From contig JAUIJO010000090.1 in the NCBI GenBank assembly GCA_030431185.1, forward strand, positions 1 through 11,312: a DNA stretch of 11,312 bases. Direction: 5' to 3'. The notes below the pieces were generated by a model. The model saw only the letters and a list, made by a program, of their open reading frames with translations. It did no database searches and had not been told where the DNA came from. The position numbers and the translations under genes were made by a program. Positions within the stretch are counted from its first letter, which is position 1. Each line of letters opens with the position of its first letter. Below are positions 1 through 6,272 of this stretch, in pieces. The DNA is from Gammaproteobacteria bacterium. GTDB lineage: Bacteria; Pseudomonadota; Gammaproteobacteria; Xanthomonadales; Xanthomonadaceae.

Positions 1-530
1 TCCGTGTCGCCGTTGACGCTCTGGTCGTCCATGTCGGCACGGTAGGCGATCTCGGCACGCATCTTGGCACGGCTGCCCATGTCACCCTGGACGCCGAAGC
101 CGATCTTGCCGGCGATGTTGCCGTCTTCGCGCTGGCCCGGGGAATCAATGCTCGGGAAGGCGTCGTACTCTTCCTCGGCGCGCTGGTAGCCCATGCCCAT
201 CAGGAAATACGGGGCCCAGTTGCGGCCTTCCTGGATGAAGTAGCGACGCAGGTCGAACGAGATGCCGTACTGGCTCCAGTTCAGGTTCTGGTTCGCGTCG
301 ACATTGGGGTTCTGGTAGTTCAGCTCACCGTCCAGCGACCAGTTCTCGCTGAGGAACTTGCCGACGCCGGCATACACGAACGGGGCGTTGCGCGTGCCGC
401 GCTCGTTGTCCTGGACGTTGAAACCGGCGCCGCCGGTGAGGTACCAGCGATCATCGAAATCCTGCGCGCTGGCGACCTGCGAGAAAGCCAGGCCCGCGAG
501 CATTGCAGTGCTCAACAAGCGGATCTTCAT
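1..530 (-). CDS. OmpA-family outer membrane protein, N-terminal part (tandem paralogue; runs off left edge)
   Basis: Only the first 176 residues lie in the window. The protein starts MKIRLLSTAM with a clear signal peptide, predicted to be cleaved after the ASA at residues 20-22. It continues as an OmpA-type beta-barrel of alternating aromatic and polar strands (for example DDRWYLTGGAGF, LDGELNYQNPN, LNWSQYGISFDLR, YFLMGMGYQR). It aligns almost without gaps to the complete OmpA protein encoded at 819-1928, sharing long identical stretches such as NLNWSQYGISFD/DLNWSQYGISFD, so the two genes are a tandem duplication that has since diverged. The start is supported by a GAAGGAG ribosome-binding site 8 nt upstream. 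Family role: structural porin-like protein anchoring the outer membrane to peptidoglycan. The peptidoglycan-binding half lies outside the window, so its presence is inferred. The gene has its own promoter, separated from the upstream paralogue by a terminator. Confidence 0.9.
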   Translation of the reverse strand, partial: MKIRLLSTAMLAGLAFSQVASAQDFDDRWYLTGGAGFNVQDNERGTRNAPFVYAGVGKFLSENWSLDGELNYQNPNVDANQNLNWSQYGISFDLRRYFIQEGRNWAPYFLMGMGYQRAEEEYDAFPSIDSPGQREDGNIAGKIGFGVQGDMGSRAKMRAEIAYRADMDDQSVNGDT

Positions 531-661
531 CTATCACACTCCTTCTATTGAAATCGGTCGTCTTGGACCAGATCGGGTTCAGTATTTCTCACGGCACATT
601 TCAACTCAGGGACACGTCCGGCTTGAGCTCCGAGCCTGCGCCGCGGTCACTGGCGACCGAG

Positions 662-690
662 ATCATACACTGTCAACGCAATTGTTAAAA
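662..690 (-). promoter_or_regulatory. Candidate sigma-70 promoter of the left OmpA paralogue
   Basis: On the minus strand a good -10 box, TATGAT, lies at 667-662. TTTTAA (690-685, 17-nt spacer) or TTAACA (688-683, 15-nt spacer) could be the -35 box. Transcription would start near 655 and leave a leader of about 125 nt before the start codon at 530, comparable to the long leader known for E. coli ompA. The position fits an independent transcript, because the upstream paralogue is closed by the hairpin at 752-779. The -10 is convincing; the -35 choice is not settled. Confidence 0.5.
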
Positions 691-751
691 CCGGTTAACG
701 CCGCGCCCGGTGTTCCCGCCCCCCGCCCTGCTCCAAGGGGCCCACAAACGA

Positions 752-779
752 GGAAACCCGGCCGCGAGGCCGGGTTTCC
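752..779 (-). terminator. Rho-independent terminator of the complete ompA gene
   Basis: Perfect 12-bp stem (GGAAACCCGGCC at 752-763 pairing with 768-779) closed by a 4-nt loop at 764-767. Read on the minus strand, the A/T-rich outer part of the stem ends in TTTCC and is followed by TCGTTTG, a T-rich tail. It sits 40 nt after the stop codon at 819, where an intrinsic terminator for the complete OmpA gene is expected, and ahead of the promoter of the next gene. Confidence 0.85.
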
Positions 780-818
780 AGGGAACCATGGCGTGGGCAC
801 GAGGCCCACCGGCATGGA

Positions 819-1928
819 TCAGTTCTGCACGTTCAGCTCGGTGCGGCGGTTGGTCTCGCTCTTGCAGCCCGGCATGGTCTGCTCGGTCGGCTCCAGCGGA
901 CGGCTCTCGCCGTAACCGATCGGACCCACCATGCGCGAGGCATCGATGCCGTTGCTGCTCAGGTAGTCGTACACCGCGGTCGCACGGCGCTCCGACAGGC
1001 CCTGGTTGTAGGCGTCCGAACCGCACAGGTCGGTGTGACCGGCCACTTCGACGCGCAGCTCCGGATACCGCTTCAGGATCTCCGTCGCTTCCGACAGGAT
1101 CGCCACCGCGTCGGGACGCAGGGTCGACTTGTCGAAGTCGAAGTTCACGCCCTTCAGGTCGATGGTGACCGGCACCGGGCAGCCGTCCGGACCGATGGTC
1201 TGGCCAGCCTGCGAACCCGGGCACTTGTCGTCGCAGTTGTTGACGCCGTCGCCGTCGTCATCCATGTCCGCGCAGCTCGGCACCGGGGCCGGCGGCGGGG
1301 CTTCCATCGGCTCCGGTCCCAGCGGCACCACGACACCGATCGAGGCCAGCACGTCGCCGTACCAGTCTTCACCGTCGTTGCGCTCCGGCGGCGGATCGTC
1401 GTTGAACAGCTGCGCGCGGGTGTCGTTGATGCCGACGGCGCGGTACGCGATCTCGGCGCGCAGGCGAGCACGGCCGGCGTTGCCCTGGACACCGGCGCCC
1501 AGCTTGAGGGCGGCGGCGCCTTCCTCTTCCTCATACGGGGAATCGGGGTTCGGGAAGTTGTCGAGCTCGATCTCCTCGCGCTGGTAGCCCAGGCCCATCA
1601 GGACATAGGGGTTCCAGCTGCGGCCTTCCTCGATGAAGTGGTAGCGCGCGTCGAACGAGATGCCGTACTGGCTCCAGTTCAGGTCCTGGTTGTAGTCCCA
1701 GTTCGGGTTCTGGTAGTTGAGCTCGCCGTCGATGGACCAGTTGGGCGAAACGAACTTGCCCAGGCCCAGGCTGACAAACGGAGCGTTGCGGGTTTCGCGA
1801 TCGTTGTCCTGCAGGTTGAAACCCGCAGCGCCGGTGATGTACCAGCGATCGTCGAATTCCTGCGCGCTGGCCGCCTGGGCCAGGCCCAGTCCACCCAGCA
1901 GGGCGGCGCAGAGGAGTTTCTTATTCAT
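819..1928 (-). CDS. OmpA/OprF-like outer membrane protein with peptidoglycan-binding domain
   Basis: The 369-residue protein has a signal peptide (residues 1-22, cleavage after ASA, mature start QEFDD), a beta-barrel at about 23-202, and a proline-rich linker at about 205-217. A thrombospondin-type-3 calcium-binding segment follows at 220-251 (DMDDDGDGVNNCDD, then CPGSQAG and DGCP). The C-terminal OmpA domain, about 258-369, binds peptidoglycan. In that domain GHTD (D300) and LSERRA (R315) match the Asp and Arg that contact diaminopimelate in the family. Four linker cysteines (C219, C232, C236, C250) recall the cysteine-rich linker of Pseudomonas OprF, and C302 and C355 could form a second disulfide. 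The protein should span the outer membrane and tether it to the wall. The start is supported by AGGAGC six nt upstream. A terminator follows, and a diverged paralogue lies downstream on the same strand. Confidence 0.95.
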   Translation of the reverse strand: MNKKLLCAALLGGLGLAQAASAQEFDDRWYITGAAGFNLQDNDRETRNAPFVSLGLGKFVSPNWSIDGELNYQNPNWDYNQDLNWSQYGISFDARYHFIEEGRSWNPYVLMGLGYQREEIELDNFPNPDSPYEEEEGAAALKLGAGVQGNAGRARLRAEIAYRAVGINDTRAQLFNDDPPPERNDGEDWYGDVLASIGVVVPLGPEPMEAPPPAPVPSCADMDDDGDGVNNCDDKCPGSQAGQTIGPDGCPVPVTIDLKGVNFDFDKSTLRPDAVAILSEATEILKRYPELRVEVAGHTDLCGSDAYNQGLSERRATAVYDYLSSNGIDASRMVGPIGYGESRPLEPTEQTMPGCKSETNRRTELNVQN

Positions 1929-2024
1929 ATGTAGCTCCTGAAGTCAATAAATATTGGAAACACGCGTCTGCGAGGATCCATGCCGTCGGGACGGACGTCC
2001 TGTATGAACGCCATCGACGCGAAG

Positions 2025-2067
2025 GTTATGCGTGGGGCCGTGAAAGCCATGTTAACGAGCGGCTAAC
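2025..2067 (-). promoter_or_regulatory. Candidate promoter/operator region of the complete ompA gene
   Basis: On the minus strand GTTAGCCG-CTCG-TTAACA lies at 2067-2050, followed after 19 nt by CATAAC at 2030-2025. TTAACA could act as a -35 and CATAAC as a weak -10, but the spacing is long, so the promoter itself is tentative. The stronger observation is that nearly the same sequence, GTTAACCG-GTT-TTAACA, occurs at 699-683 in front of the left paralogue, where its TTAACA overlaps the likely -35. A common regulator or a conserved promoter core is inferred. The leader to the start codon at 1928 would be about 90-95 nt. Confidence 0.35.
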
Positions 2068-2080
2068 AAAACCACGAAAA

Positions 2081-2560
2081 TCAAACGAGGCCTTTTCGGC
2101 TTATTCGCCATTCAGCATGGACGCGCGGGAACGCGCGCTTCCTGCTCCCTTCCCGGGTGGCGCGCGCATGCGTTTTCAAGGCGTTTCCGACTGGACAGGA
2201 TCCGCCGGCTGCGTACCGACCCGACAGTCGGGAAACCTGGATCGCGGCGTGGGAAATGCACCGCCATCCGATAATCGACAGCAACAGCGGCACGCCATTC
2301 AAGCCTCGCCGTCCTGGGGGCATCCCCCCTCTCATCGAATATCCCATCCCGCCCGGTCGCCGGCGCGGGTGCCGCGCAGGGACCGGCACCCCGGTCGGCC
2401 CGGCAAGGTCGCGCGTGGCGGCGCCCCGGCCAGGCAGAGCGACAGCCGGACGAGGACCGCGATGCGATGGCCCCCGTCCACGTGCACACTGTGGCGCGCC
2501 GCCCACGCCGTGCCGGCGACAGTTGTATTGACTGCCCAAGCACGGCATCGTGCCTTTTCC
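2081..2560. other. Non-coding stretch upstream of fadH; hairpins only, no credible gene
   Basis: Open frames on both strands here have the low-complexity Arg/Pro/Gly/Ala composition of shadow frames, and none shows a recognisable domain or a good ribosome-binding site. I see several strong inverted repeats. A GC stem with a GGAA loop lies at 2122-2137. A stem GGGTGCCG/CGGCACCC pairs 2367-2374 with 2384-2391. A competing stem GACCGG/CCGGTC pairs 2381-2386 with 2391-2396. The last two cannot form together. A TTGACT element lies at 2528-2533, but no good -10 follows it. The region may be the fadH leader or simply spacer. Confidence 0.4.
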
Positions 2561-2574
2561 ATACGCAAGCGTAT
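2561..2574. promoter_or_regulatory. 14-bp inverted repeat just upstream of fadH start (candidate operator)
   Basis: ATACGC-AA-GCGTAT is a perfect 6+6 inverted repeat with a 2-nt centre, ending 4 nt before the fadH ATG. It occupies the place where a ribosome-binding site would be, and no Shine-Dalgarno-like sequence is visible there. The size and symmetry suit a dimeric repressor such as a TetR-family fatty-acid regulator, but I cannot assign one from the sequence. Confidence 0.4.
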
Positions 2575-2578
2575 CCCG

Positions 2579-4630
2579 ATGACGACCGCCAGCCCCGCCA
2601 CCGCCAGCACCCCGCGACACGCGGCCTACCCCCATCTGCTGCAGCCGCTCGACCTGGGCTTCTGCACCCTGCCCAACCGCGTGCTGATGGGGTCCATGCA
2701 TACCGGGCTCGAGGACAAGGCGGCGGACTTCCCCAAACTGGCGGCCTATTTCGCCGAGCGGGCCGCGGGCGGCGTGGGCCTGATCGTGACCGGTGGCTTC
2801 TCGCCCAATATCGTCGGTTGGCTCAAGCCGTTCGGTGGCACCCTCCGTTGGCCCTGGGAGGTGCGCAAGCATCGCCAGGTCACCCGCGCCGTGCACGACA
2901 ACGGCAGTCGCATCTGCCTGCAGATCCTCCATTCGGGACGCTACGGCTACCACCCGCTGCAGGTCGCGCCCTCCAGGCTCAAGGCGCCCATCAACCCCTT
3001 CACTCCGCGCGCCTTGTCCGCACGCGGCATCGAACGCCAGGTCGCCGCCTTCGTCCGCACCGCGCAACTCGCGCGCGACGGCGGCTACGACGGGGTCGAG
3101 GTGATGGGCTCGGAAGGCTACCTGCTCAACCAGTTCACCGCGCCGCGCACCAACAAGCGTGACGACGCCTGGGGCGGCGATGCGACGCGGCGCATGCGCT
3201 TCGCGGTCGAGATCGTCCGCCGCATCCGCGAGGCCTGCGGGCCGGACTTCATCATCGTCTACCGGCTGTCGATGCTCGACCTGGTCGACAACGGCCTGGC
3301 CTGGGACGAGGTCGTGCAACAGGCGCAGGCCATCGAAGCCGCCGGCGCCACCCTCATCAACACCGGCATCGGCTGGCACGAGGCACGCGTGCCGACCATC
3401 TCCACCTCGGTGCCCCGCGCCGCCTTCACCGGCATCACCGCGCGCCTCAAGCCCCACGTGGGCCTGCCCCTGGTGACCACCAACCGCATCAACATGCCCG
3501 ATGTCGCCGAAGCCATCCTCGCGCGCGGCGATGCCGACATGGTTTCCATGGCCCGCCCGCTCCTGGCGGATCCGGAATGGGTCAACAAGGCGCGCGAGCA
3601 GCGCGCGGACGACATCAATACTTGCATCGCCTGCAACCAGGCGTGCCTGGACCACGTGTTCCAGAATCGCCGCGCCAGTTGCCTGGTCAATCCCCGTGCC
3701 TGTGCCGAGACCGAGCTGGACTATCGTCCCACCGCCACGCCGCGCCGCATCGCCGTGGTCGGAGCGGGCCCGGCGGGCCTGGCCTGCGCGACGGTCGCCG
3801 GCGAGCGTGGCCACCACGTCACCCTGTTCGACGCGCACGCGGAAATCGGGGGCCAGTTCAACCTGGCCAAGCGCATCCCGGGCAAGGAGGAGTTCCACGA
3901 GACCCTGCGCTATTTCGGGCGGCGCATCGACCAGACCGGCGTGCAGTTGCGACTGGGCACGACCGCCGACGCCGCTGCGCTGTCGTCGTTCGACGCGGTC
4001 GTGCTCGCGACGGGCATCAAGCCCCGGGGCGTCGACATTCCCGGTGCCGCGCATGCCAAGGTGGTGAGCTACGTCGACGTGCTGAGCGGGCGCGTGGTGC
4101 CGGGTCGCCGGGTCGCGATCATCGGCGCCGGCGGGATCGGCTTCGACGTCGCGGAATTCCTCGTGCAGGAGGGCGAGTCGCCCAGCCTCAATGCCAAGGC
4201 GTGGCGCGCGGAATGGGGCGTCGACCTGGCCTACGGGGAAAACCGCGGTGGCCTCGTCGCACCGCGTCCCGAGCCGCCGGCGCGCGAAGTCTGGCTGCTG
4301 CAGCGCAGTCCCGGCAAACCGGGCCGGCGCCTGGGCAAGACCACCGGCTGGATCCATCGGGCGACGCTGAAGTCGCGCCAGGTGAAGATGCTGGGCGGCG
4401 TGGAATACCTGGGCGTGGACGATGGCGGGCTCGCCATCCGCGTGGAGGGCGTCGAACAGGTCCTGCCGGTCGACCATGTGGTCGTCTGCGCCGGCCAGGA
4501 GCCCTACCGGCCGCTGGCGGATGCCCTGCCCGCCACCGACGTGCACGTGATCGGTGGCGCCGAAGTGGCCGCCGAACTCGATGCCAAGCGGGCCATCGCG
4601 CAGGGCAGCCGACTCGCCGCCGAACTGTGA
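2579..4630 (+). CDS. fadH: NADPH-dependent 2,4-dienoyl-CoA reductase
   Basis: The 683-residue protein aligns end to end with E. coli FadH (about 672 residues). The enzyme reduces 2,4-dienoyl-CoA with NADPH so that polyunsaturated fatty acids can enter beta-oxidation in the cytoplasm. The N-terminal FMN-binding TIM barrel of the Old Yellow Enzyme type spans about 20-345, with the catalytic pair Tyr181 (GSEGYLLNQF) and His267 (GIGWHEAR). The [4Fe-4S] cysteines are C349, C352, C356 and C368 (NTCIACNQAC, then SCLVNP). FAD is bound at GAGPAG (395-400) and NADPH at GAGGIG (516-521). All key residues are present. I chose the ATG at 2579 because homology begins at YPHLLQPLDLG, residue 17; the open frame continues upstream to 2117 without homology. 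There is no clear ribosome-binding site. The gene stands alone on the plus strand, and a 14-bp inverted repeat abuts its start. Confidence 0.96.
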   Translation: MTTASPATASTPRHAAYPHLLQPLDLGFCTLPNRVLMGSMHTGLEDKAADFPKLAAYFAERAAGGVGLIVTGGFSPNIVGWLKPFGGTLRWPWEVRKHRQVTRAVHDNGSRICLQILHSGRYGYHPLQVAPSRLKAPINPFTPRALSARGIERQVAAFVRTAQLARDGGYDGVEVMGSEGYLLNQFTAPRTNKRDDAWGGDATRRMRFAVEIVRRIREACGPDFIIVYRLSMLDLVDNGLAWDEVVQQAQAIEAAGATLINTGIGWHEARVPTISTSVPRAAFTGITARLKPHVGLPLVTTNRINMPDVAEAILARGDADMVSMARPLLADPEWVNKAREQRADDINTCIACNQACLDHVFQNRRASCLVNPRACAETELDYRPTATPRRIAVVGAGPAGLACATVAGERGHHVTLFDAHAEIGGQFNLAKRIPGKEEFHETLRYFGRRIDQTGVQLRLGTTADAAALSSFDAVVLATGIKPRGVDIPGAAHAKVVSYVDVLSGRVVPGRRVAIIGAGGIGFDVAEFLVQEGESPSLNAKAWRAEWGVDLAYGENRGGLVAPRPEPPAREVWLLQRSPGKPGRRLGKTTGWIHRATLKSRQVKMLGGVEYLGVDDGGLAIRVEGVEQVLPVDHVVVCAGQEPYRPLADALPATDVHVIGGAEVAAELDAKRAIAQGSRLAAEL

Positions 4631-5076
4631 CGGGAAGCACGCATCATGCGCCGCCTCCGGCGCTGAAGGCCGTATTACCGAACCGATGCGTTCAGCATTC
4701 GAAGGGTCTCCCCTGGGCGGCTCCACGCCTTGGGCCACAAGGCTTTCGTGATTATCTGAGCGAAAAATAAACCGAAGCGAATCCGTGACTTGGGGTAGCT
4801 GTTCAGCTTATGTTTAATAAGCGGCGGCTACCTTGCGCCAACTTTTGCAGCCGCCCGTTCACGCGGCCACCCTCACCGCCCCGCGATCCTGCGGCGCGGT
4901 GATCGGGGCAAAGCGCGCCACAGAGCCGCCGCCCTTCAGTAATGCGATTCCCGCACCAAGCACGGCACGTCCAGACCGCCGCGCTTTGAAAAACGCCATG
5001 TCGGACCGCCAGGCAGTCACCGCCCCCCCGGGGTGGACGCTGGAGTGCGGTCCGGCGCAACGAAGTTGGAGTTCAC
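4631..5076. other. Non-coding stretch between fadH and the cell wall hydrolase gene
   Basis: No frame here has recognisable homology or a plausible start. A small GC hairpin, GCGCCG/CGGCGC with CCTC loop, lies at 4648-4663, 17 nt after the fadH stop. It has no T tract, so it is at best a weak terminator. Around 4740-4822 the sequence becomes noticeably AT-richer and contains the promoter-like element and inverted repeat described separately. The remainder, 4833-5076, would be a leader of roughly 250 nt for the hydrolase gene if that promoter is used. Confidence 0.45.
4790..4832 (+). promoter_or_regulatory. Candidate promoter embedded in an interrupted inverted repeat
   Basis: TTGGGG (4790-4795), a 17-nt spacer and TTTAAT (4813-4818) form a reasonable sigma-70 promoter on the plus strand. 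Around it lies a two-part inverted repeat. The outer arms are GGTAGC (4794-4799) and GCTACC (4827-4832). The inner arms are GCTTAT (4806-4811) and ATAAGC (4817-4822), with a 5-nt loop. The symmetry covers the spacer, the -10 and the start region, so it could be an operator, or a hairpin in a transcript crossing it. The nearest downstream gene is the cell wall hydrolase at 5077. Confidence 0.4.
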
Positions 5077-5556
5077 ATGAAGTTGGCTTGGATCCTCTGG
5101 TTGGCATCGGTTCTGTCACCCAACGCCGCAGATTCACTCTGCCTGAGCACGACGCTCTACCTCGAAGCCCGCGACCAGTCCGTCCAGGGCCAGCAAGCCG
5201 TCGCCGAGGTCGCCCTGCGCCGACGGGACAGCGGCCTGTGGGGCGACGACGTCTGCTCCGTGGTCACCGCCCGCAAGCAGTTCGCGCCGACCATCGTGTC
5301 GCCCAACACCCGCCTGAGCAATGTCGACGCCTGGGGCGAAGCGGTGAGCGTGGCGCTGGAAGCCGAGCGCAACTGGGCCCTGCCGGTGGGCGAGCGCAAG
5401 GAGATCGTCCCCGGCGCGAGCCACTTCCTCGCCGCGAGCATCGCCAGCCCGAGCTGGCGCAACGCCTACCAGGTGGCCAAGATCGGCGACCACACCTTCC
5501 TGAAGGTGCAGACCCTCAAGCCGCGCAAGCTGGAGCCGCTCCAACCGGCCTCGTGA
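5077..5556 (+). CDS. Small secreted SleB/CwlJ-type cell wall hydrolase (Hydrolase_2 family)
   Basis: The 159-residue protein has a short signal peptide (MKLAWILWLASVL, cleavage likely after NAA at 16-18), implying export to the periplasm. The rest matches the Hydrolase_2 family named after the spore-cortex enzyme SleB. It has TLYLEARDQ with the presumed catalytic Glu30, GQQAVAEVALRR, VCSVV plus a QF at 68-69, GASHFLA (His116, in place of the usual GATHYHA), and the closing AKIGDHTFLKV. C22 and C60 could form a disulfide. Family knowledge points to a lytic transglycosylase-like or amidase-like peptidoglycan-cleaving activity; its role in a non-sporulating Gram-negative cell is not established. 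The start is supported by TTGGAG eight nt upstream. The gene appears to be a single transcription unit, ended by the hairpin at 5593-5617. Confidence 0.82.
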   Translation: MKLAWILWLASVLSPNAADSLCLSTTLYLEARDQSVQGQQAVAEVALRRRDSGLWGDDVCSVVTARKQFAPTIVSPNTRLSNVDAWGEAVSVALEAERNWALPVGERKEIVPGASHFLAASIASPSWRNAYQVAKIGDHTFLKVQTLKPRKLEPLQPAS

Positions 5557-5592
5557 CGCCGCGTTGCACCCCTCGCATGGAGAATGACCCGA

Positions 5593-5627
5593 CGGGTCGG
5601 CGATCGTCGCCGGCCCGTTCTTCGTTC
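5593..5627 (+). terminator. Rho-independent terminator of the cell wall hydrolase gene
   Basis: An 11-bp stem pairs 5593-5603 (CGGGTCGGCGA) with 5607-5617 (TCGCCGGCCCG), containing one G-T wobble and closed by a TCG loop. It is followed by the T-rich tail TTCTTCGTTCC. It lies 36 nt after the hydrolase stop codon and ends just before the GST ribosome-binding site. Confidence 0.75.
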
Positions 5628-5645
5628 CAGGCTCCAGGAGGCCGC

Positions 5646-6257
5646 ATGAAGCTCTACACCAAACCCGGCGCGTGCTCGACCGCCGACCACATCGCACTGC
5701 AATGGACGGGCCAGCCGTTCGAGGTCGAGATCCTCGACAAGGACGCCATGAAGTCGCCCGCCTACCTGGCGATCAATCCGGCCGGCGCGGTCCCGGCGAT
5801 CACCGACGGCGACTTCGTCCTCACCCAGAACGCCGCGATCATGGGGTACATCAGCGACACCCACCCGGAGACCGGGCTGGCGGGTGACGGCAGCGCCCGC
5901 CAGCGCGCGGAAGCGAACCGGTGGCTGGCCTTCGTCAATTCCGACCTGCATCCGGCGTTCAAGCCGCTGTTCGGACCTGCCGCCTTCATCGGCGACGCAT
6001 CCCAGCACCCCGCCCTGCGCGAAGCGGCGCTCAAGCGCCTGCGCGGCCTGTACGAGACCGCCGACCGGCGCCTGGCCGACCGCAAGTGGCTGGCGGGCTT
6101 CCGCAGCTATGCCGACCCCTACTTCTACATCACCCTGCGCTGGGCACAGGGCCTGGGGGTCGACCTGTCGGGACTGGACAACCTCGCGGCGTTCAAGCAG
6201 CGCATGGAAGCCGACCCGGGCGTCCGCGCCGCGCTGGAGGCCGAGGGCCTGGACTGA
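5646..6257 (+). CDS. gst: Beta-class glutathione S-transferase
   Basis: The 203-residue protein aligns over its whole length with E. coli GstA (201 residues), a cytosolic enzyme that conjugates or reduces electrophiles with glutathione. The thioredoxin-like N-terminal domain (about 1-78) has MKLYTKPGAC with the beta-class hallmark Cys10, and cis-Pro50 in NPAGAVPAI. The alpha-helical C-terminal domain (about 87-200) has Asn98 and His102 in NSDLHPAF, the N-capping box SYAD (154-157), and the characteristic ending AAFKQRMEADPGVRAAL. Compared with E. coli, the Glu-Gly (beta class often Glu-Ser) at the glutathione site is Gln61-Asn62, and the Lys after the active-site His is Pro103, so binding details may differ. 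A strong AGGAGG ribosome-binding site lies before the ATG. A terminator separates it from the upstream hydrolase gene, and it converges on the channel gene with a 15-nt gap. Confidence 0.93.
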   Translation: MKLYTKPGACSTADHIALQWTGQPFEVEILDKDAMKSPAYLAINPAGAVPAITDGDFVLTQNAAIMGYISDTHPETGLAGDGSARQRAEANRWLAFVNSDLHPAFKPLFGPAAFIGDASQHPALREAALKRLRGLYETADRRLADRKWLAGFRSYADPYFYITLRWAQGLGVDLSGLDNLAAFKQRMEADPGVRAALEAEGLD

Positions 6258-6272
6258 GCGGGTGGAGGGGCC

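Noticed and set aside
1035..1934. Plus-strand open frame of 299 codons opposite the complete ompA gene
   Set aside because: Shadow frame: Val/Arg/His-rich, no homology, no ribosome-binding site, and the opposite strand encodes a clear OmpA protein.
2117..2578. N-terminal extension of fadH to an upstream ATG at 2117
   Set aside because: The extra 154 codons encode a Pro/Arg-rich sequence unrelated to FadH; the family begins close to the ATG at 2579.
2332..2610. Minus-strand frame of 92 codons with a hydrophobic start, divergent from fadH
   Set aside because: It overlaps the fadH start, lacks a ribosome-binding site, and after the first residues becomes an Arg/Pro-rich shadow-like sequence.
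2081..4738. Long minus-strand open frame (885 codons) opposite fadH
   Set aside because: It is the antisense shadow of fadH produced by strong GC bias at third codon positions; its translation is rich in Arg, Gly, Ala, His and Asp without any domain, while the plus strand matches FadH throughout.
4785..4850. Possible tRNA-like fold around the GGTAGC...GCTACC repeat
   Set aside because: No TTCGAATCC-type T-arm, no matching acceptor stem and wrong arm spacing; better explained as an inverted repeat over a promoter.
4803..5137. Two short minus-strand frames (85 and 92 codons) between fadH and the hydrolase gene
   Set aside because: Low-complexity Arg/Gly/Ala translations, no ribosome-binding site and no recognisable motif.
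4833..5645. Open frame running into the GST gene from 4833 (474 codons in total)
   Set aside because: The upstream part runs out of frame through the hydrolase gene and has no homology; the GST starts at 5646 behind an AGGAGG site.
6258..6272. Bidirectional terminator between GST and the channel gene
   Set aside because: The 15-nt gap contains only a poor GAGG/CCTC pairing with a 2-nt loop and no T tract.
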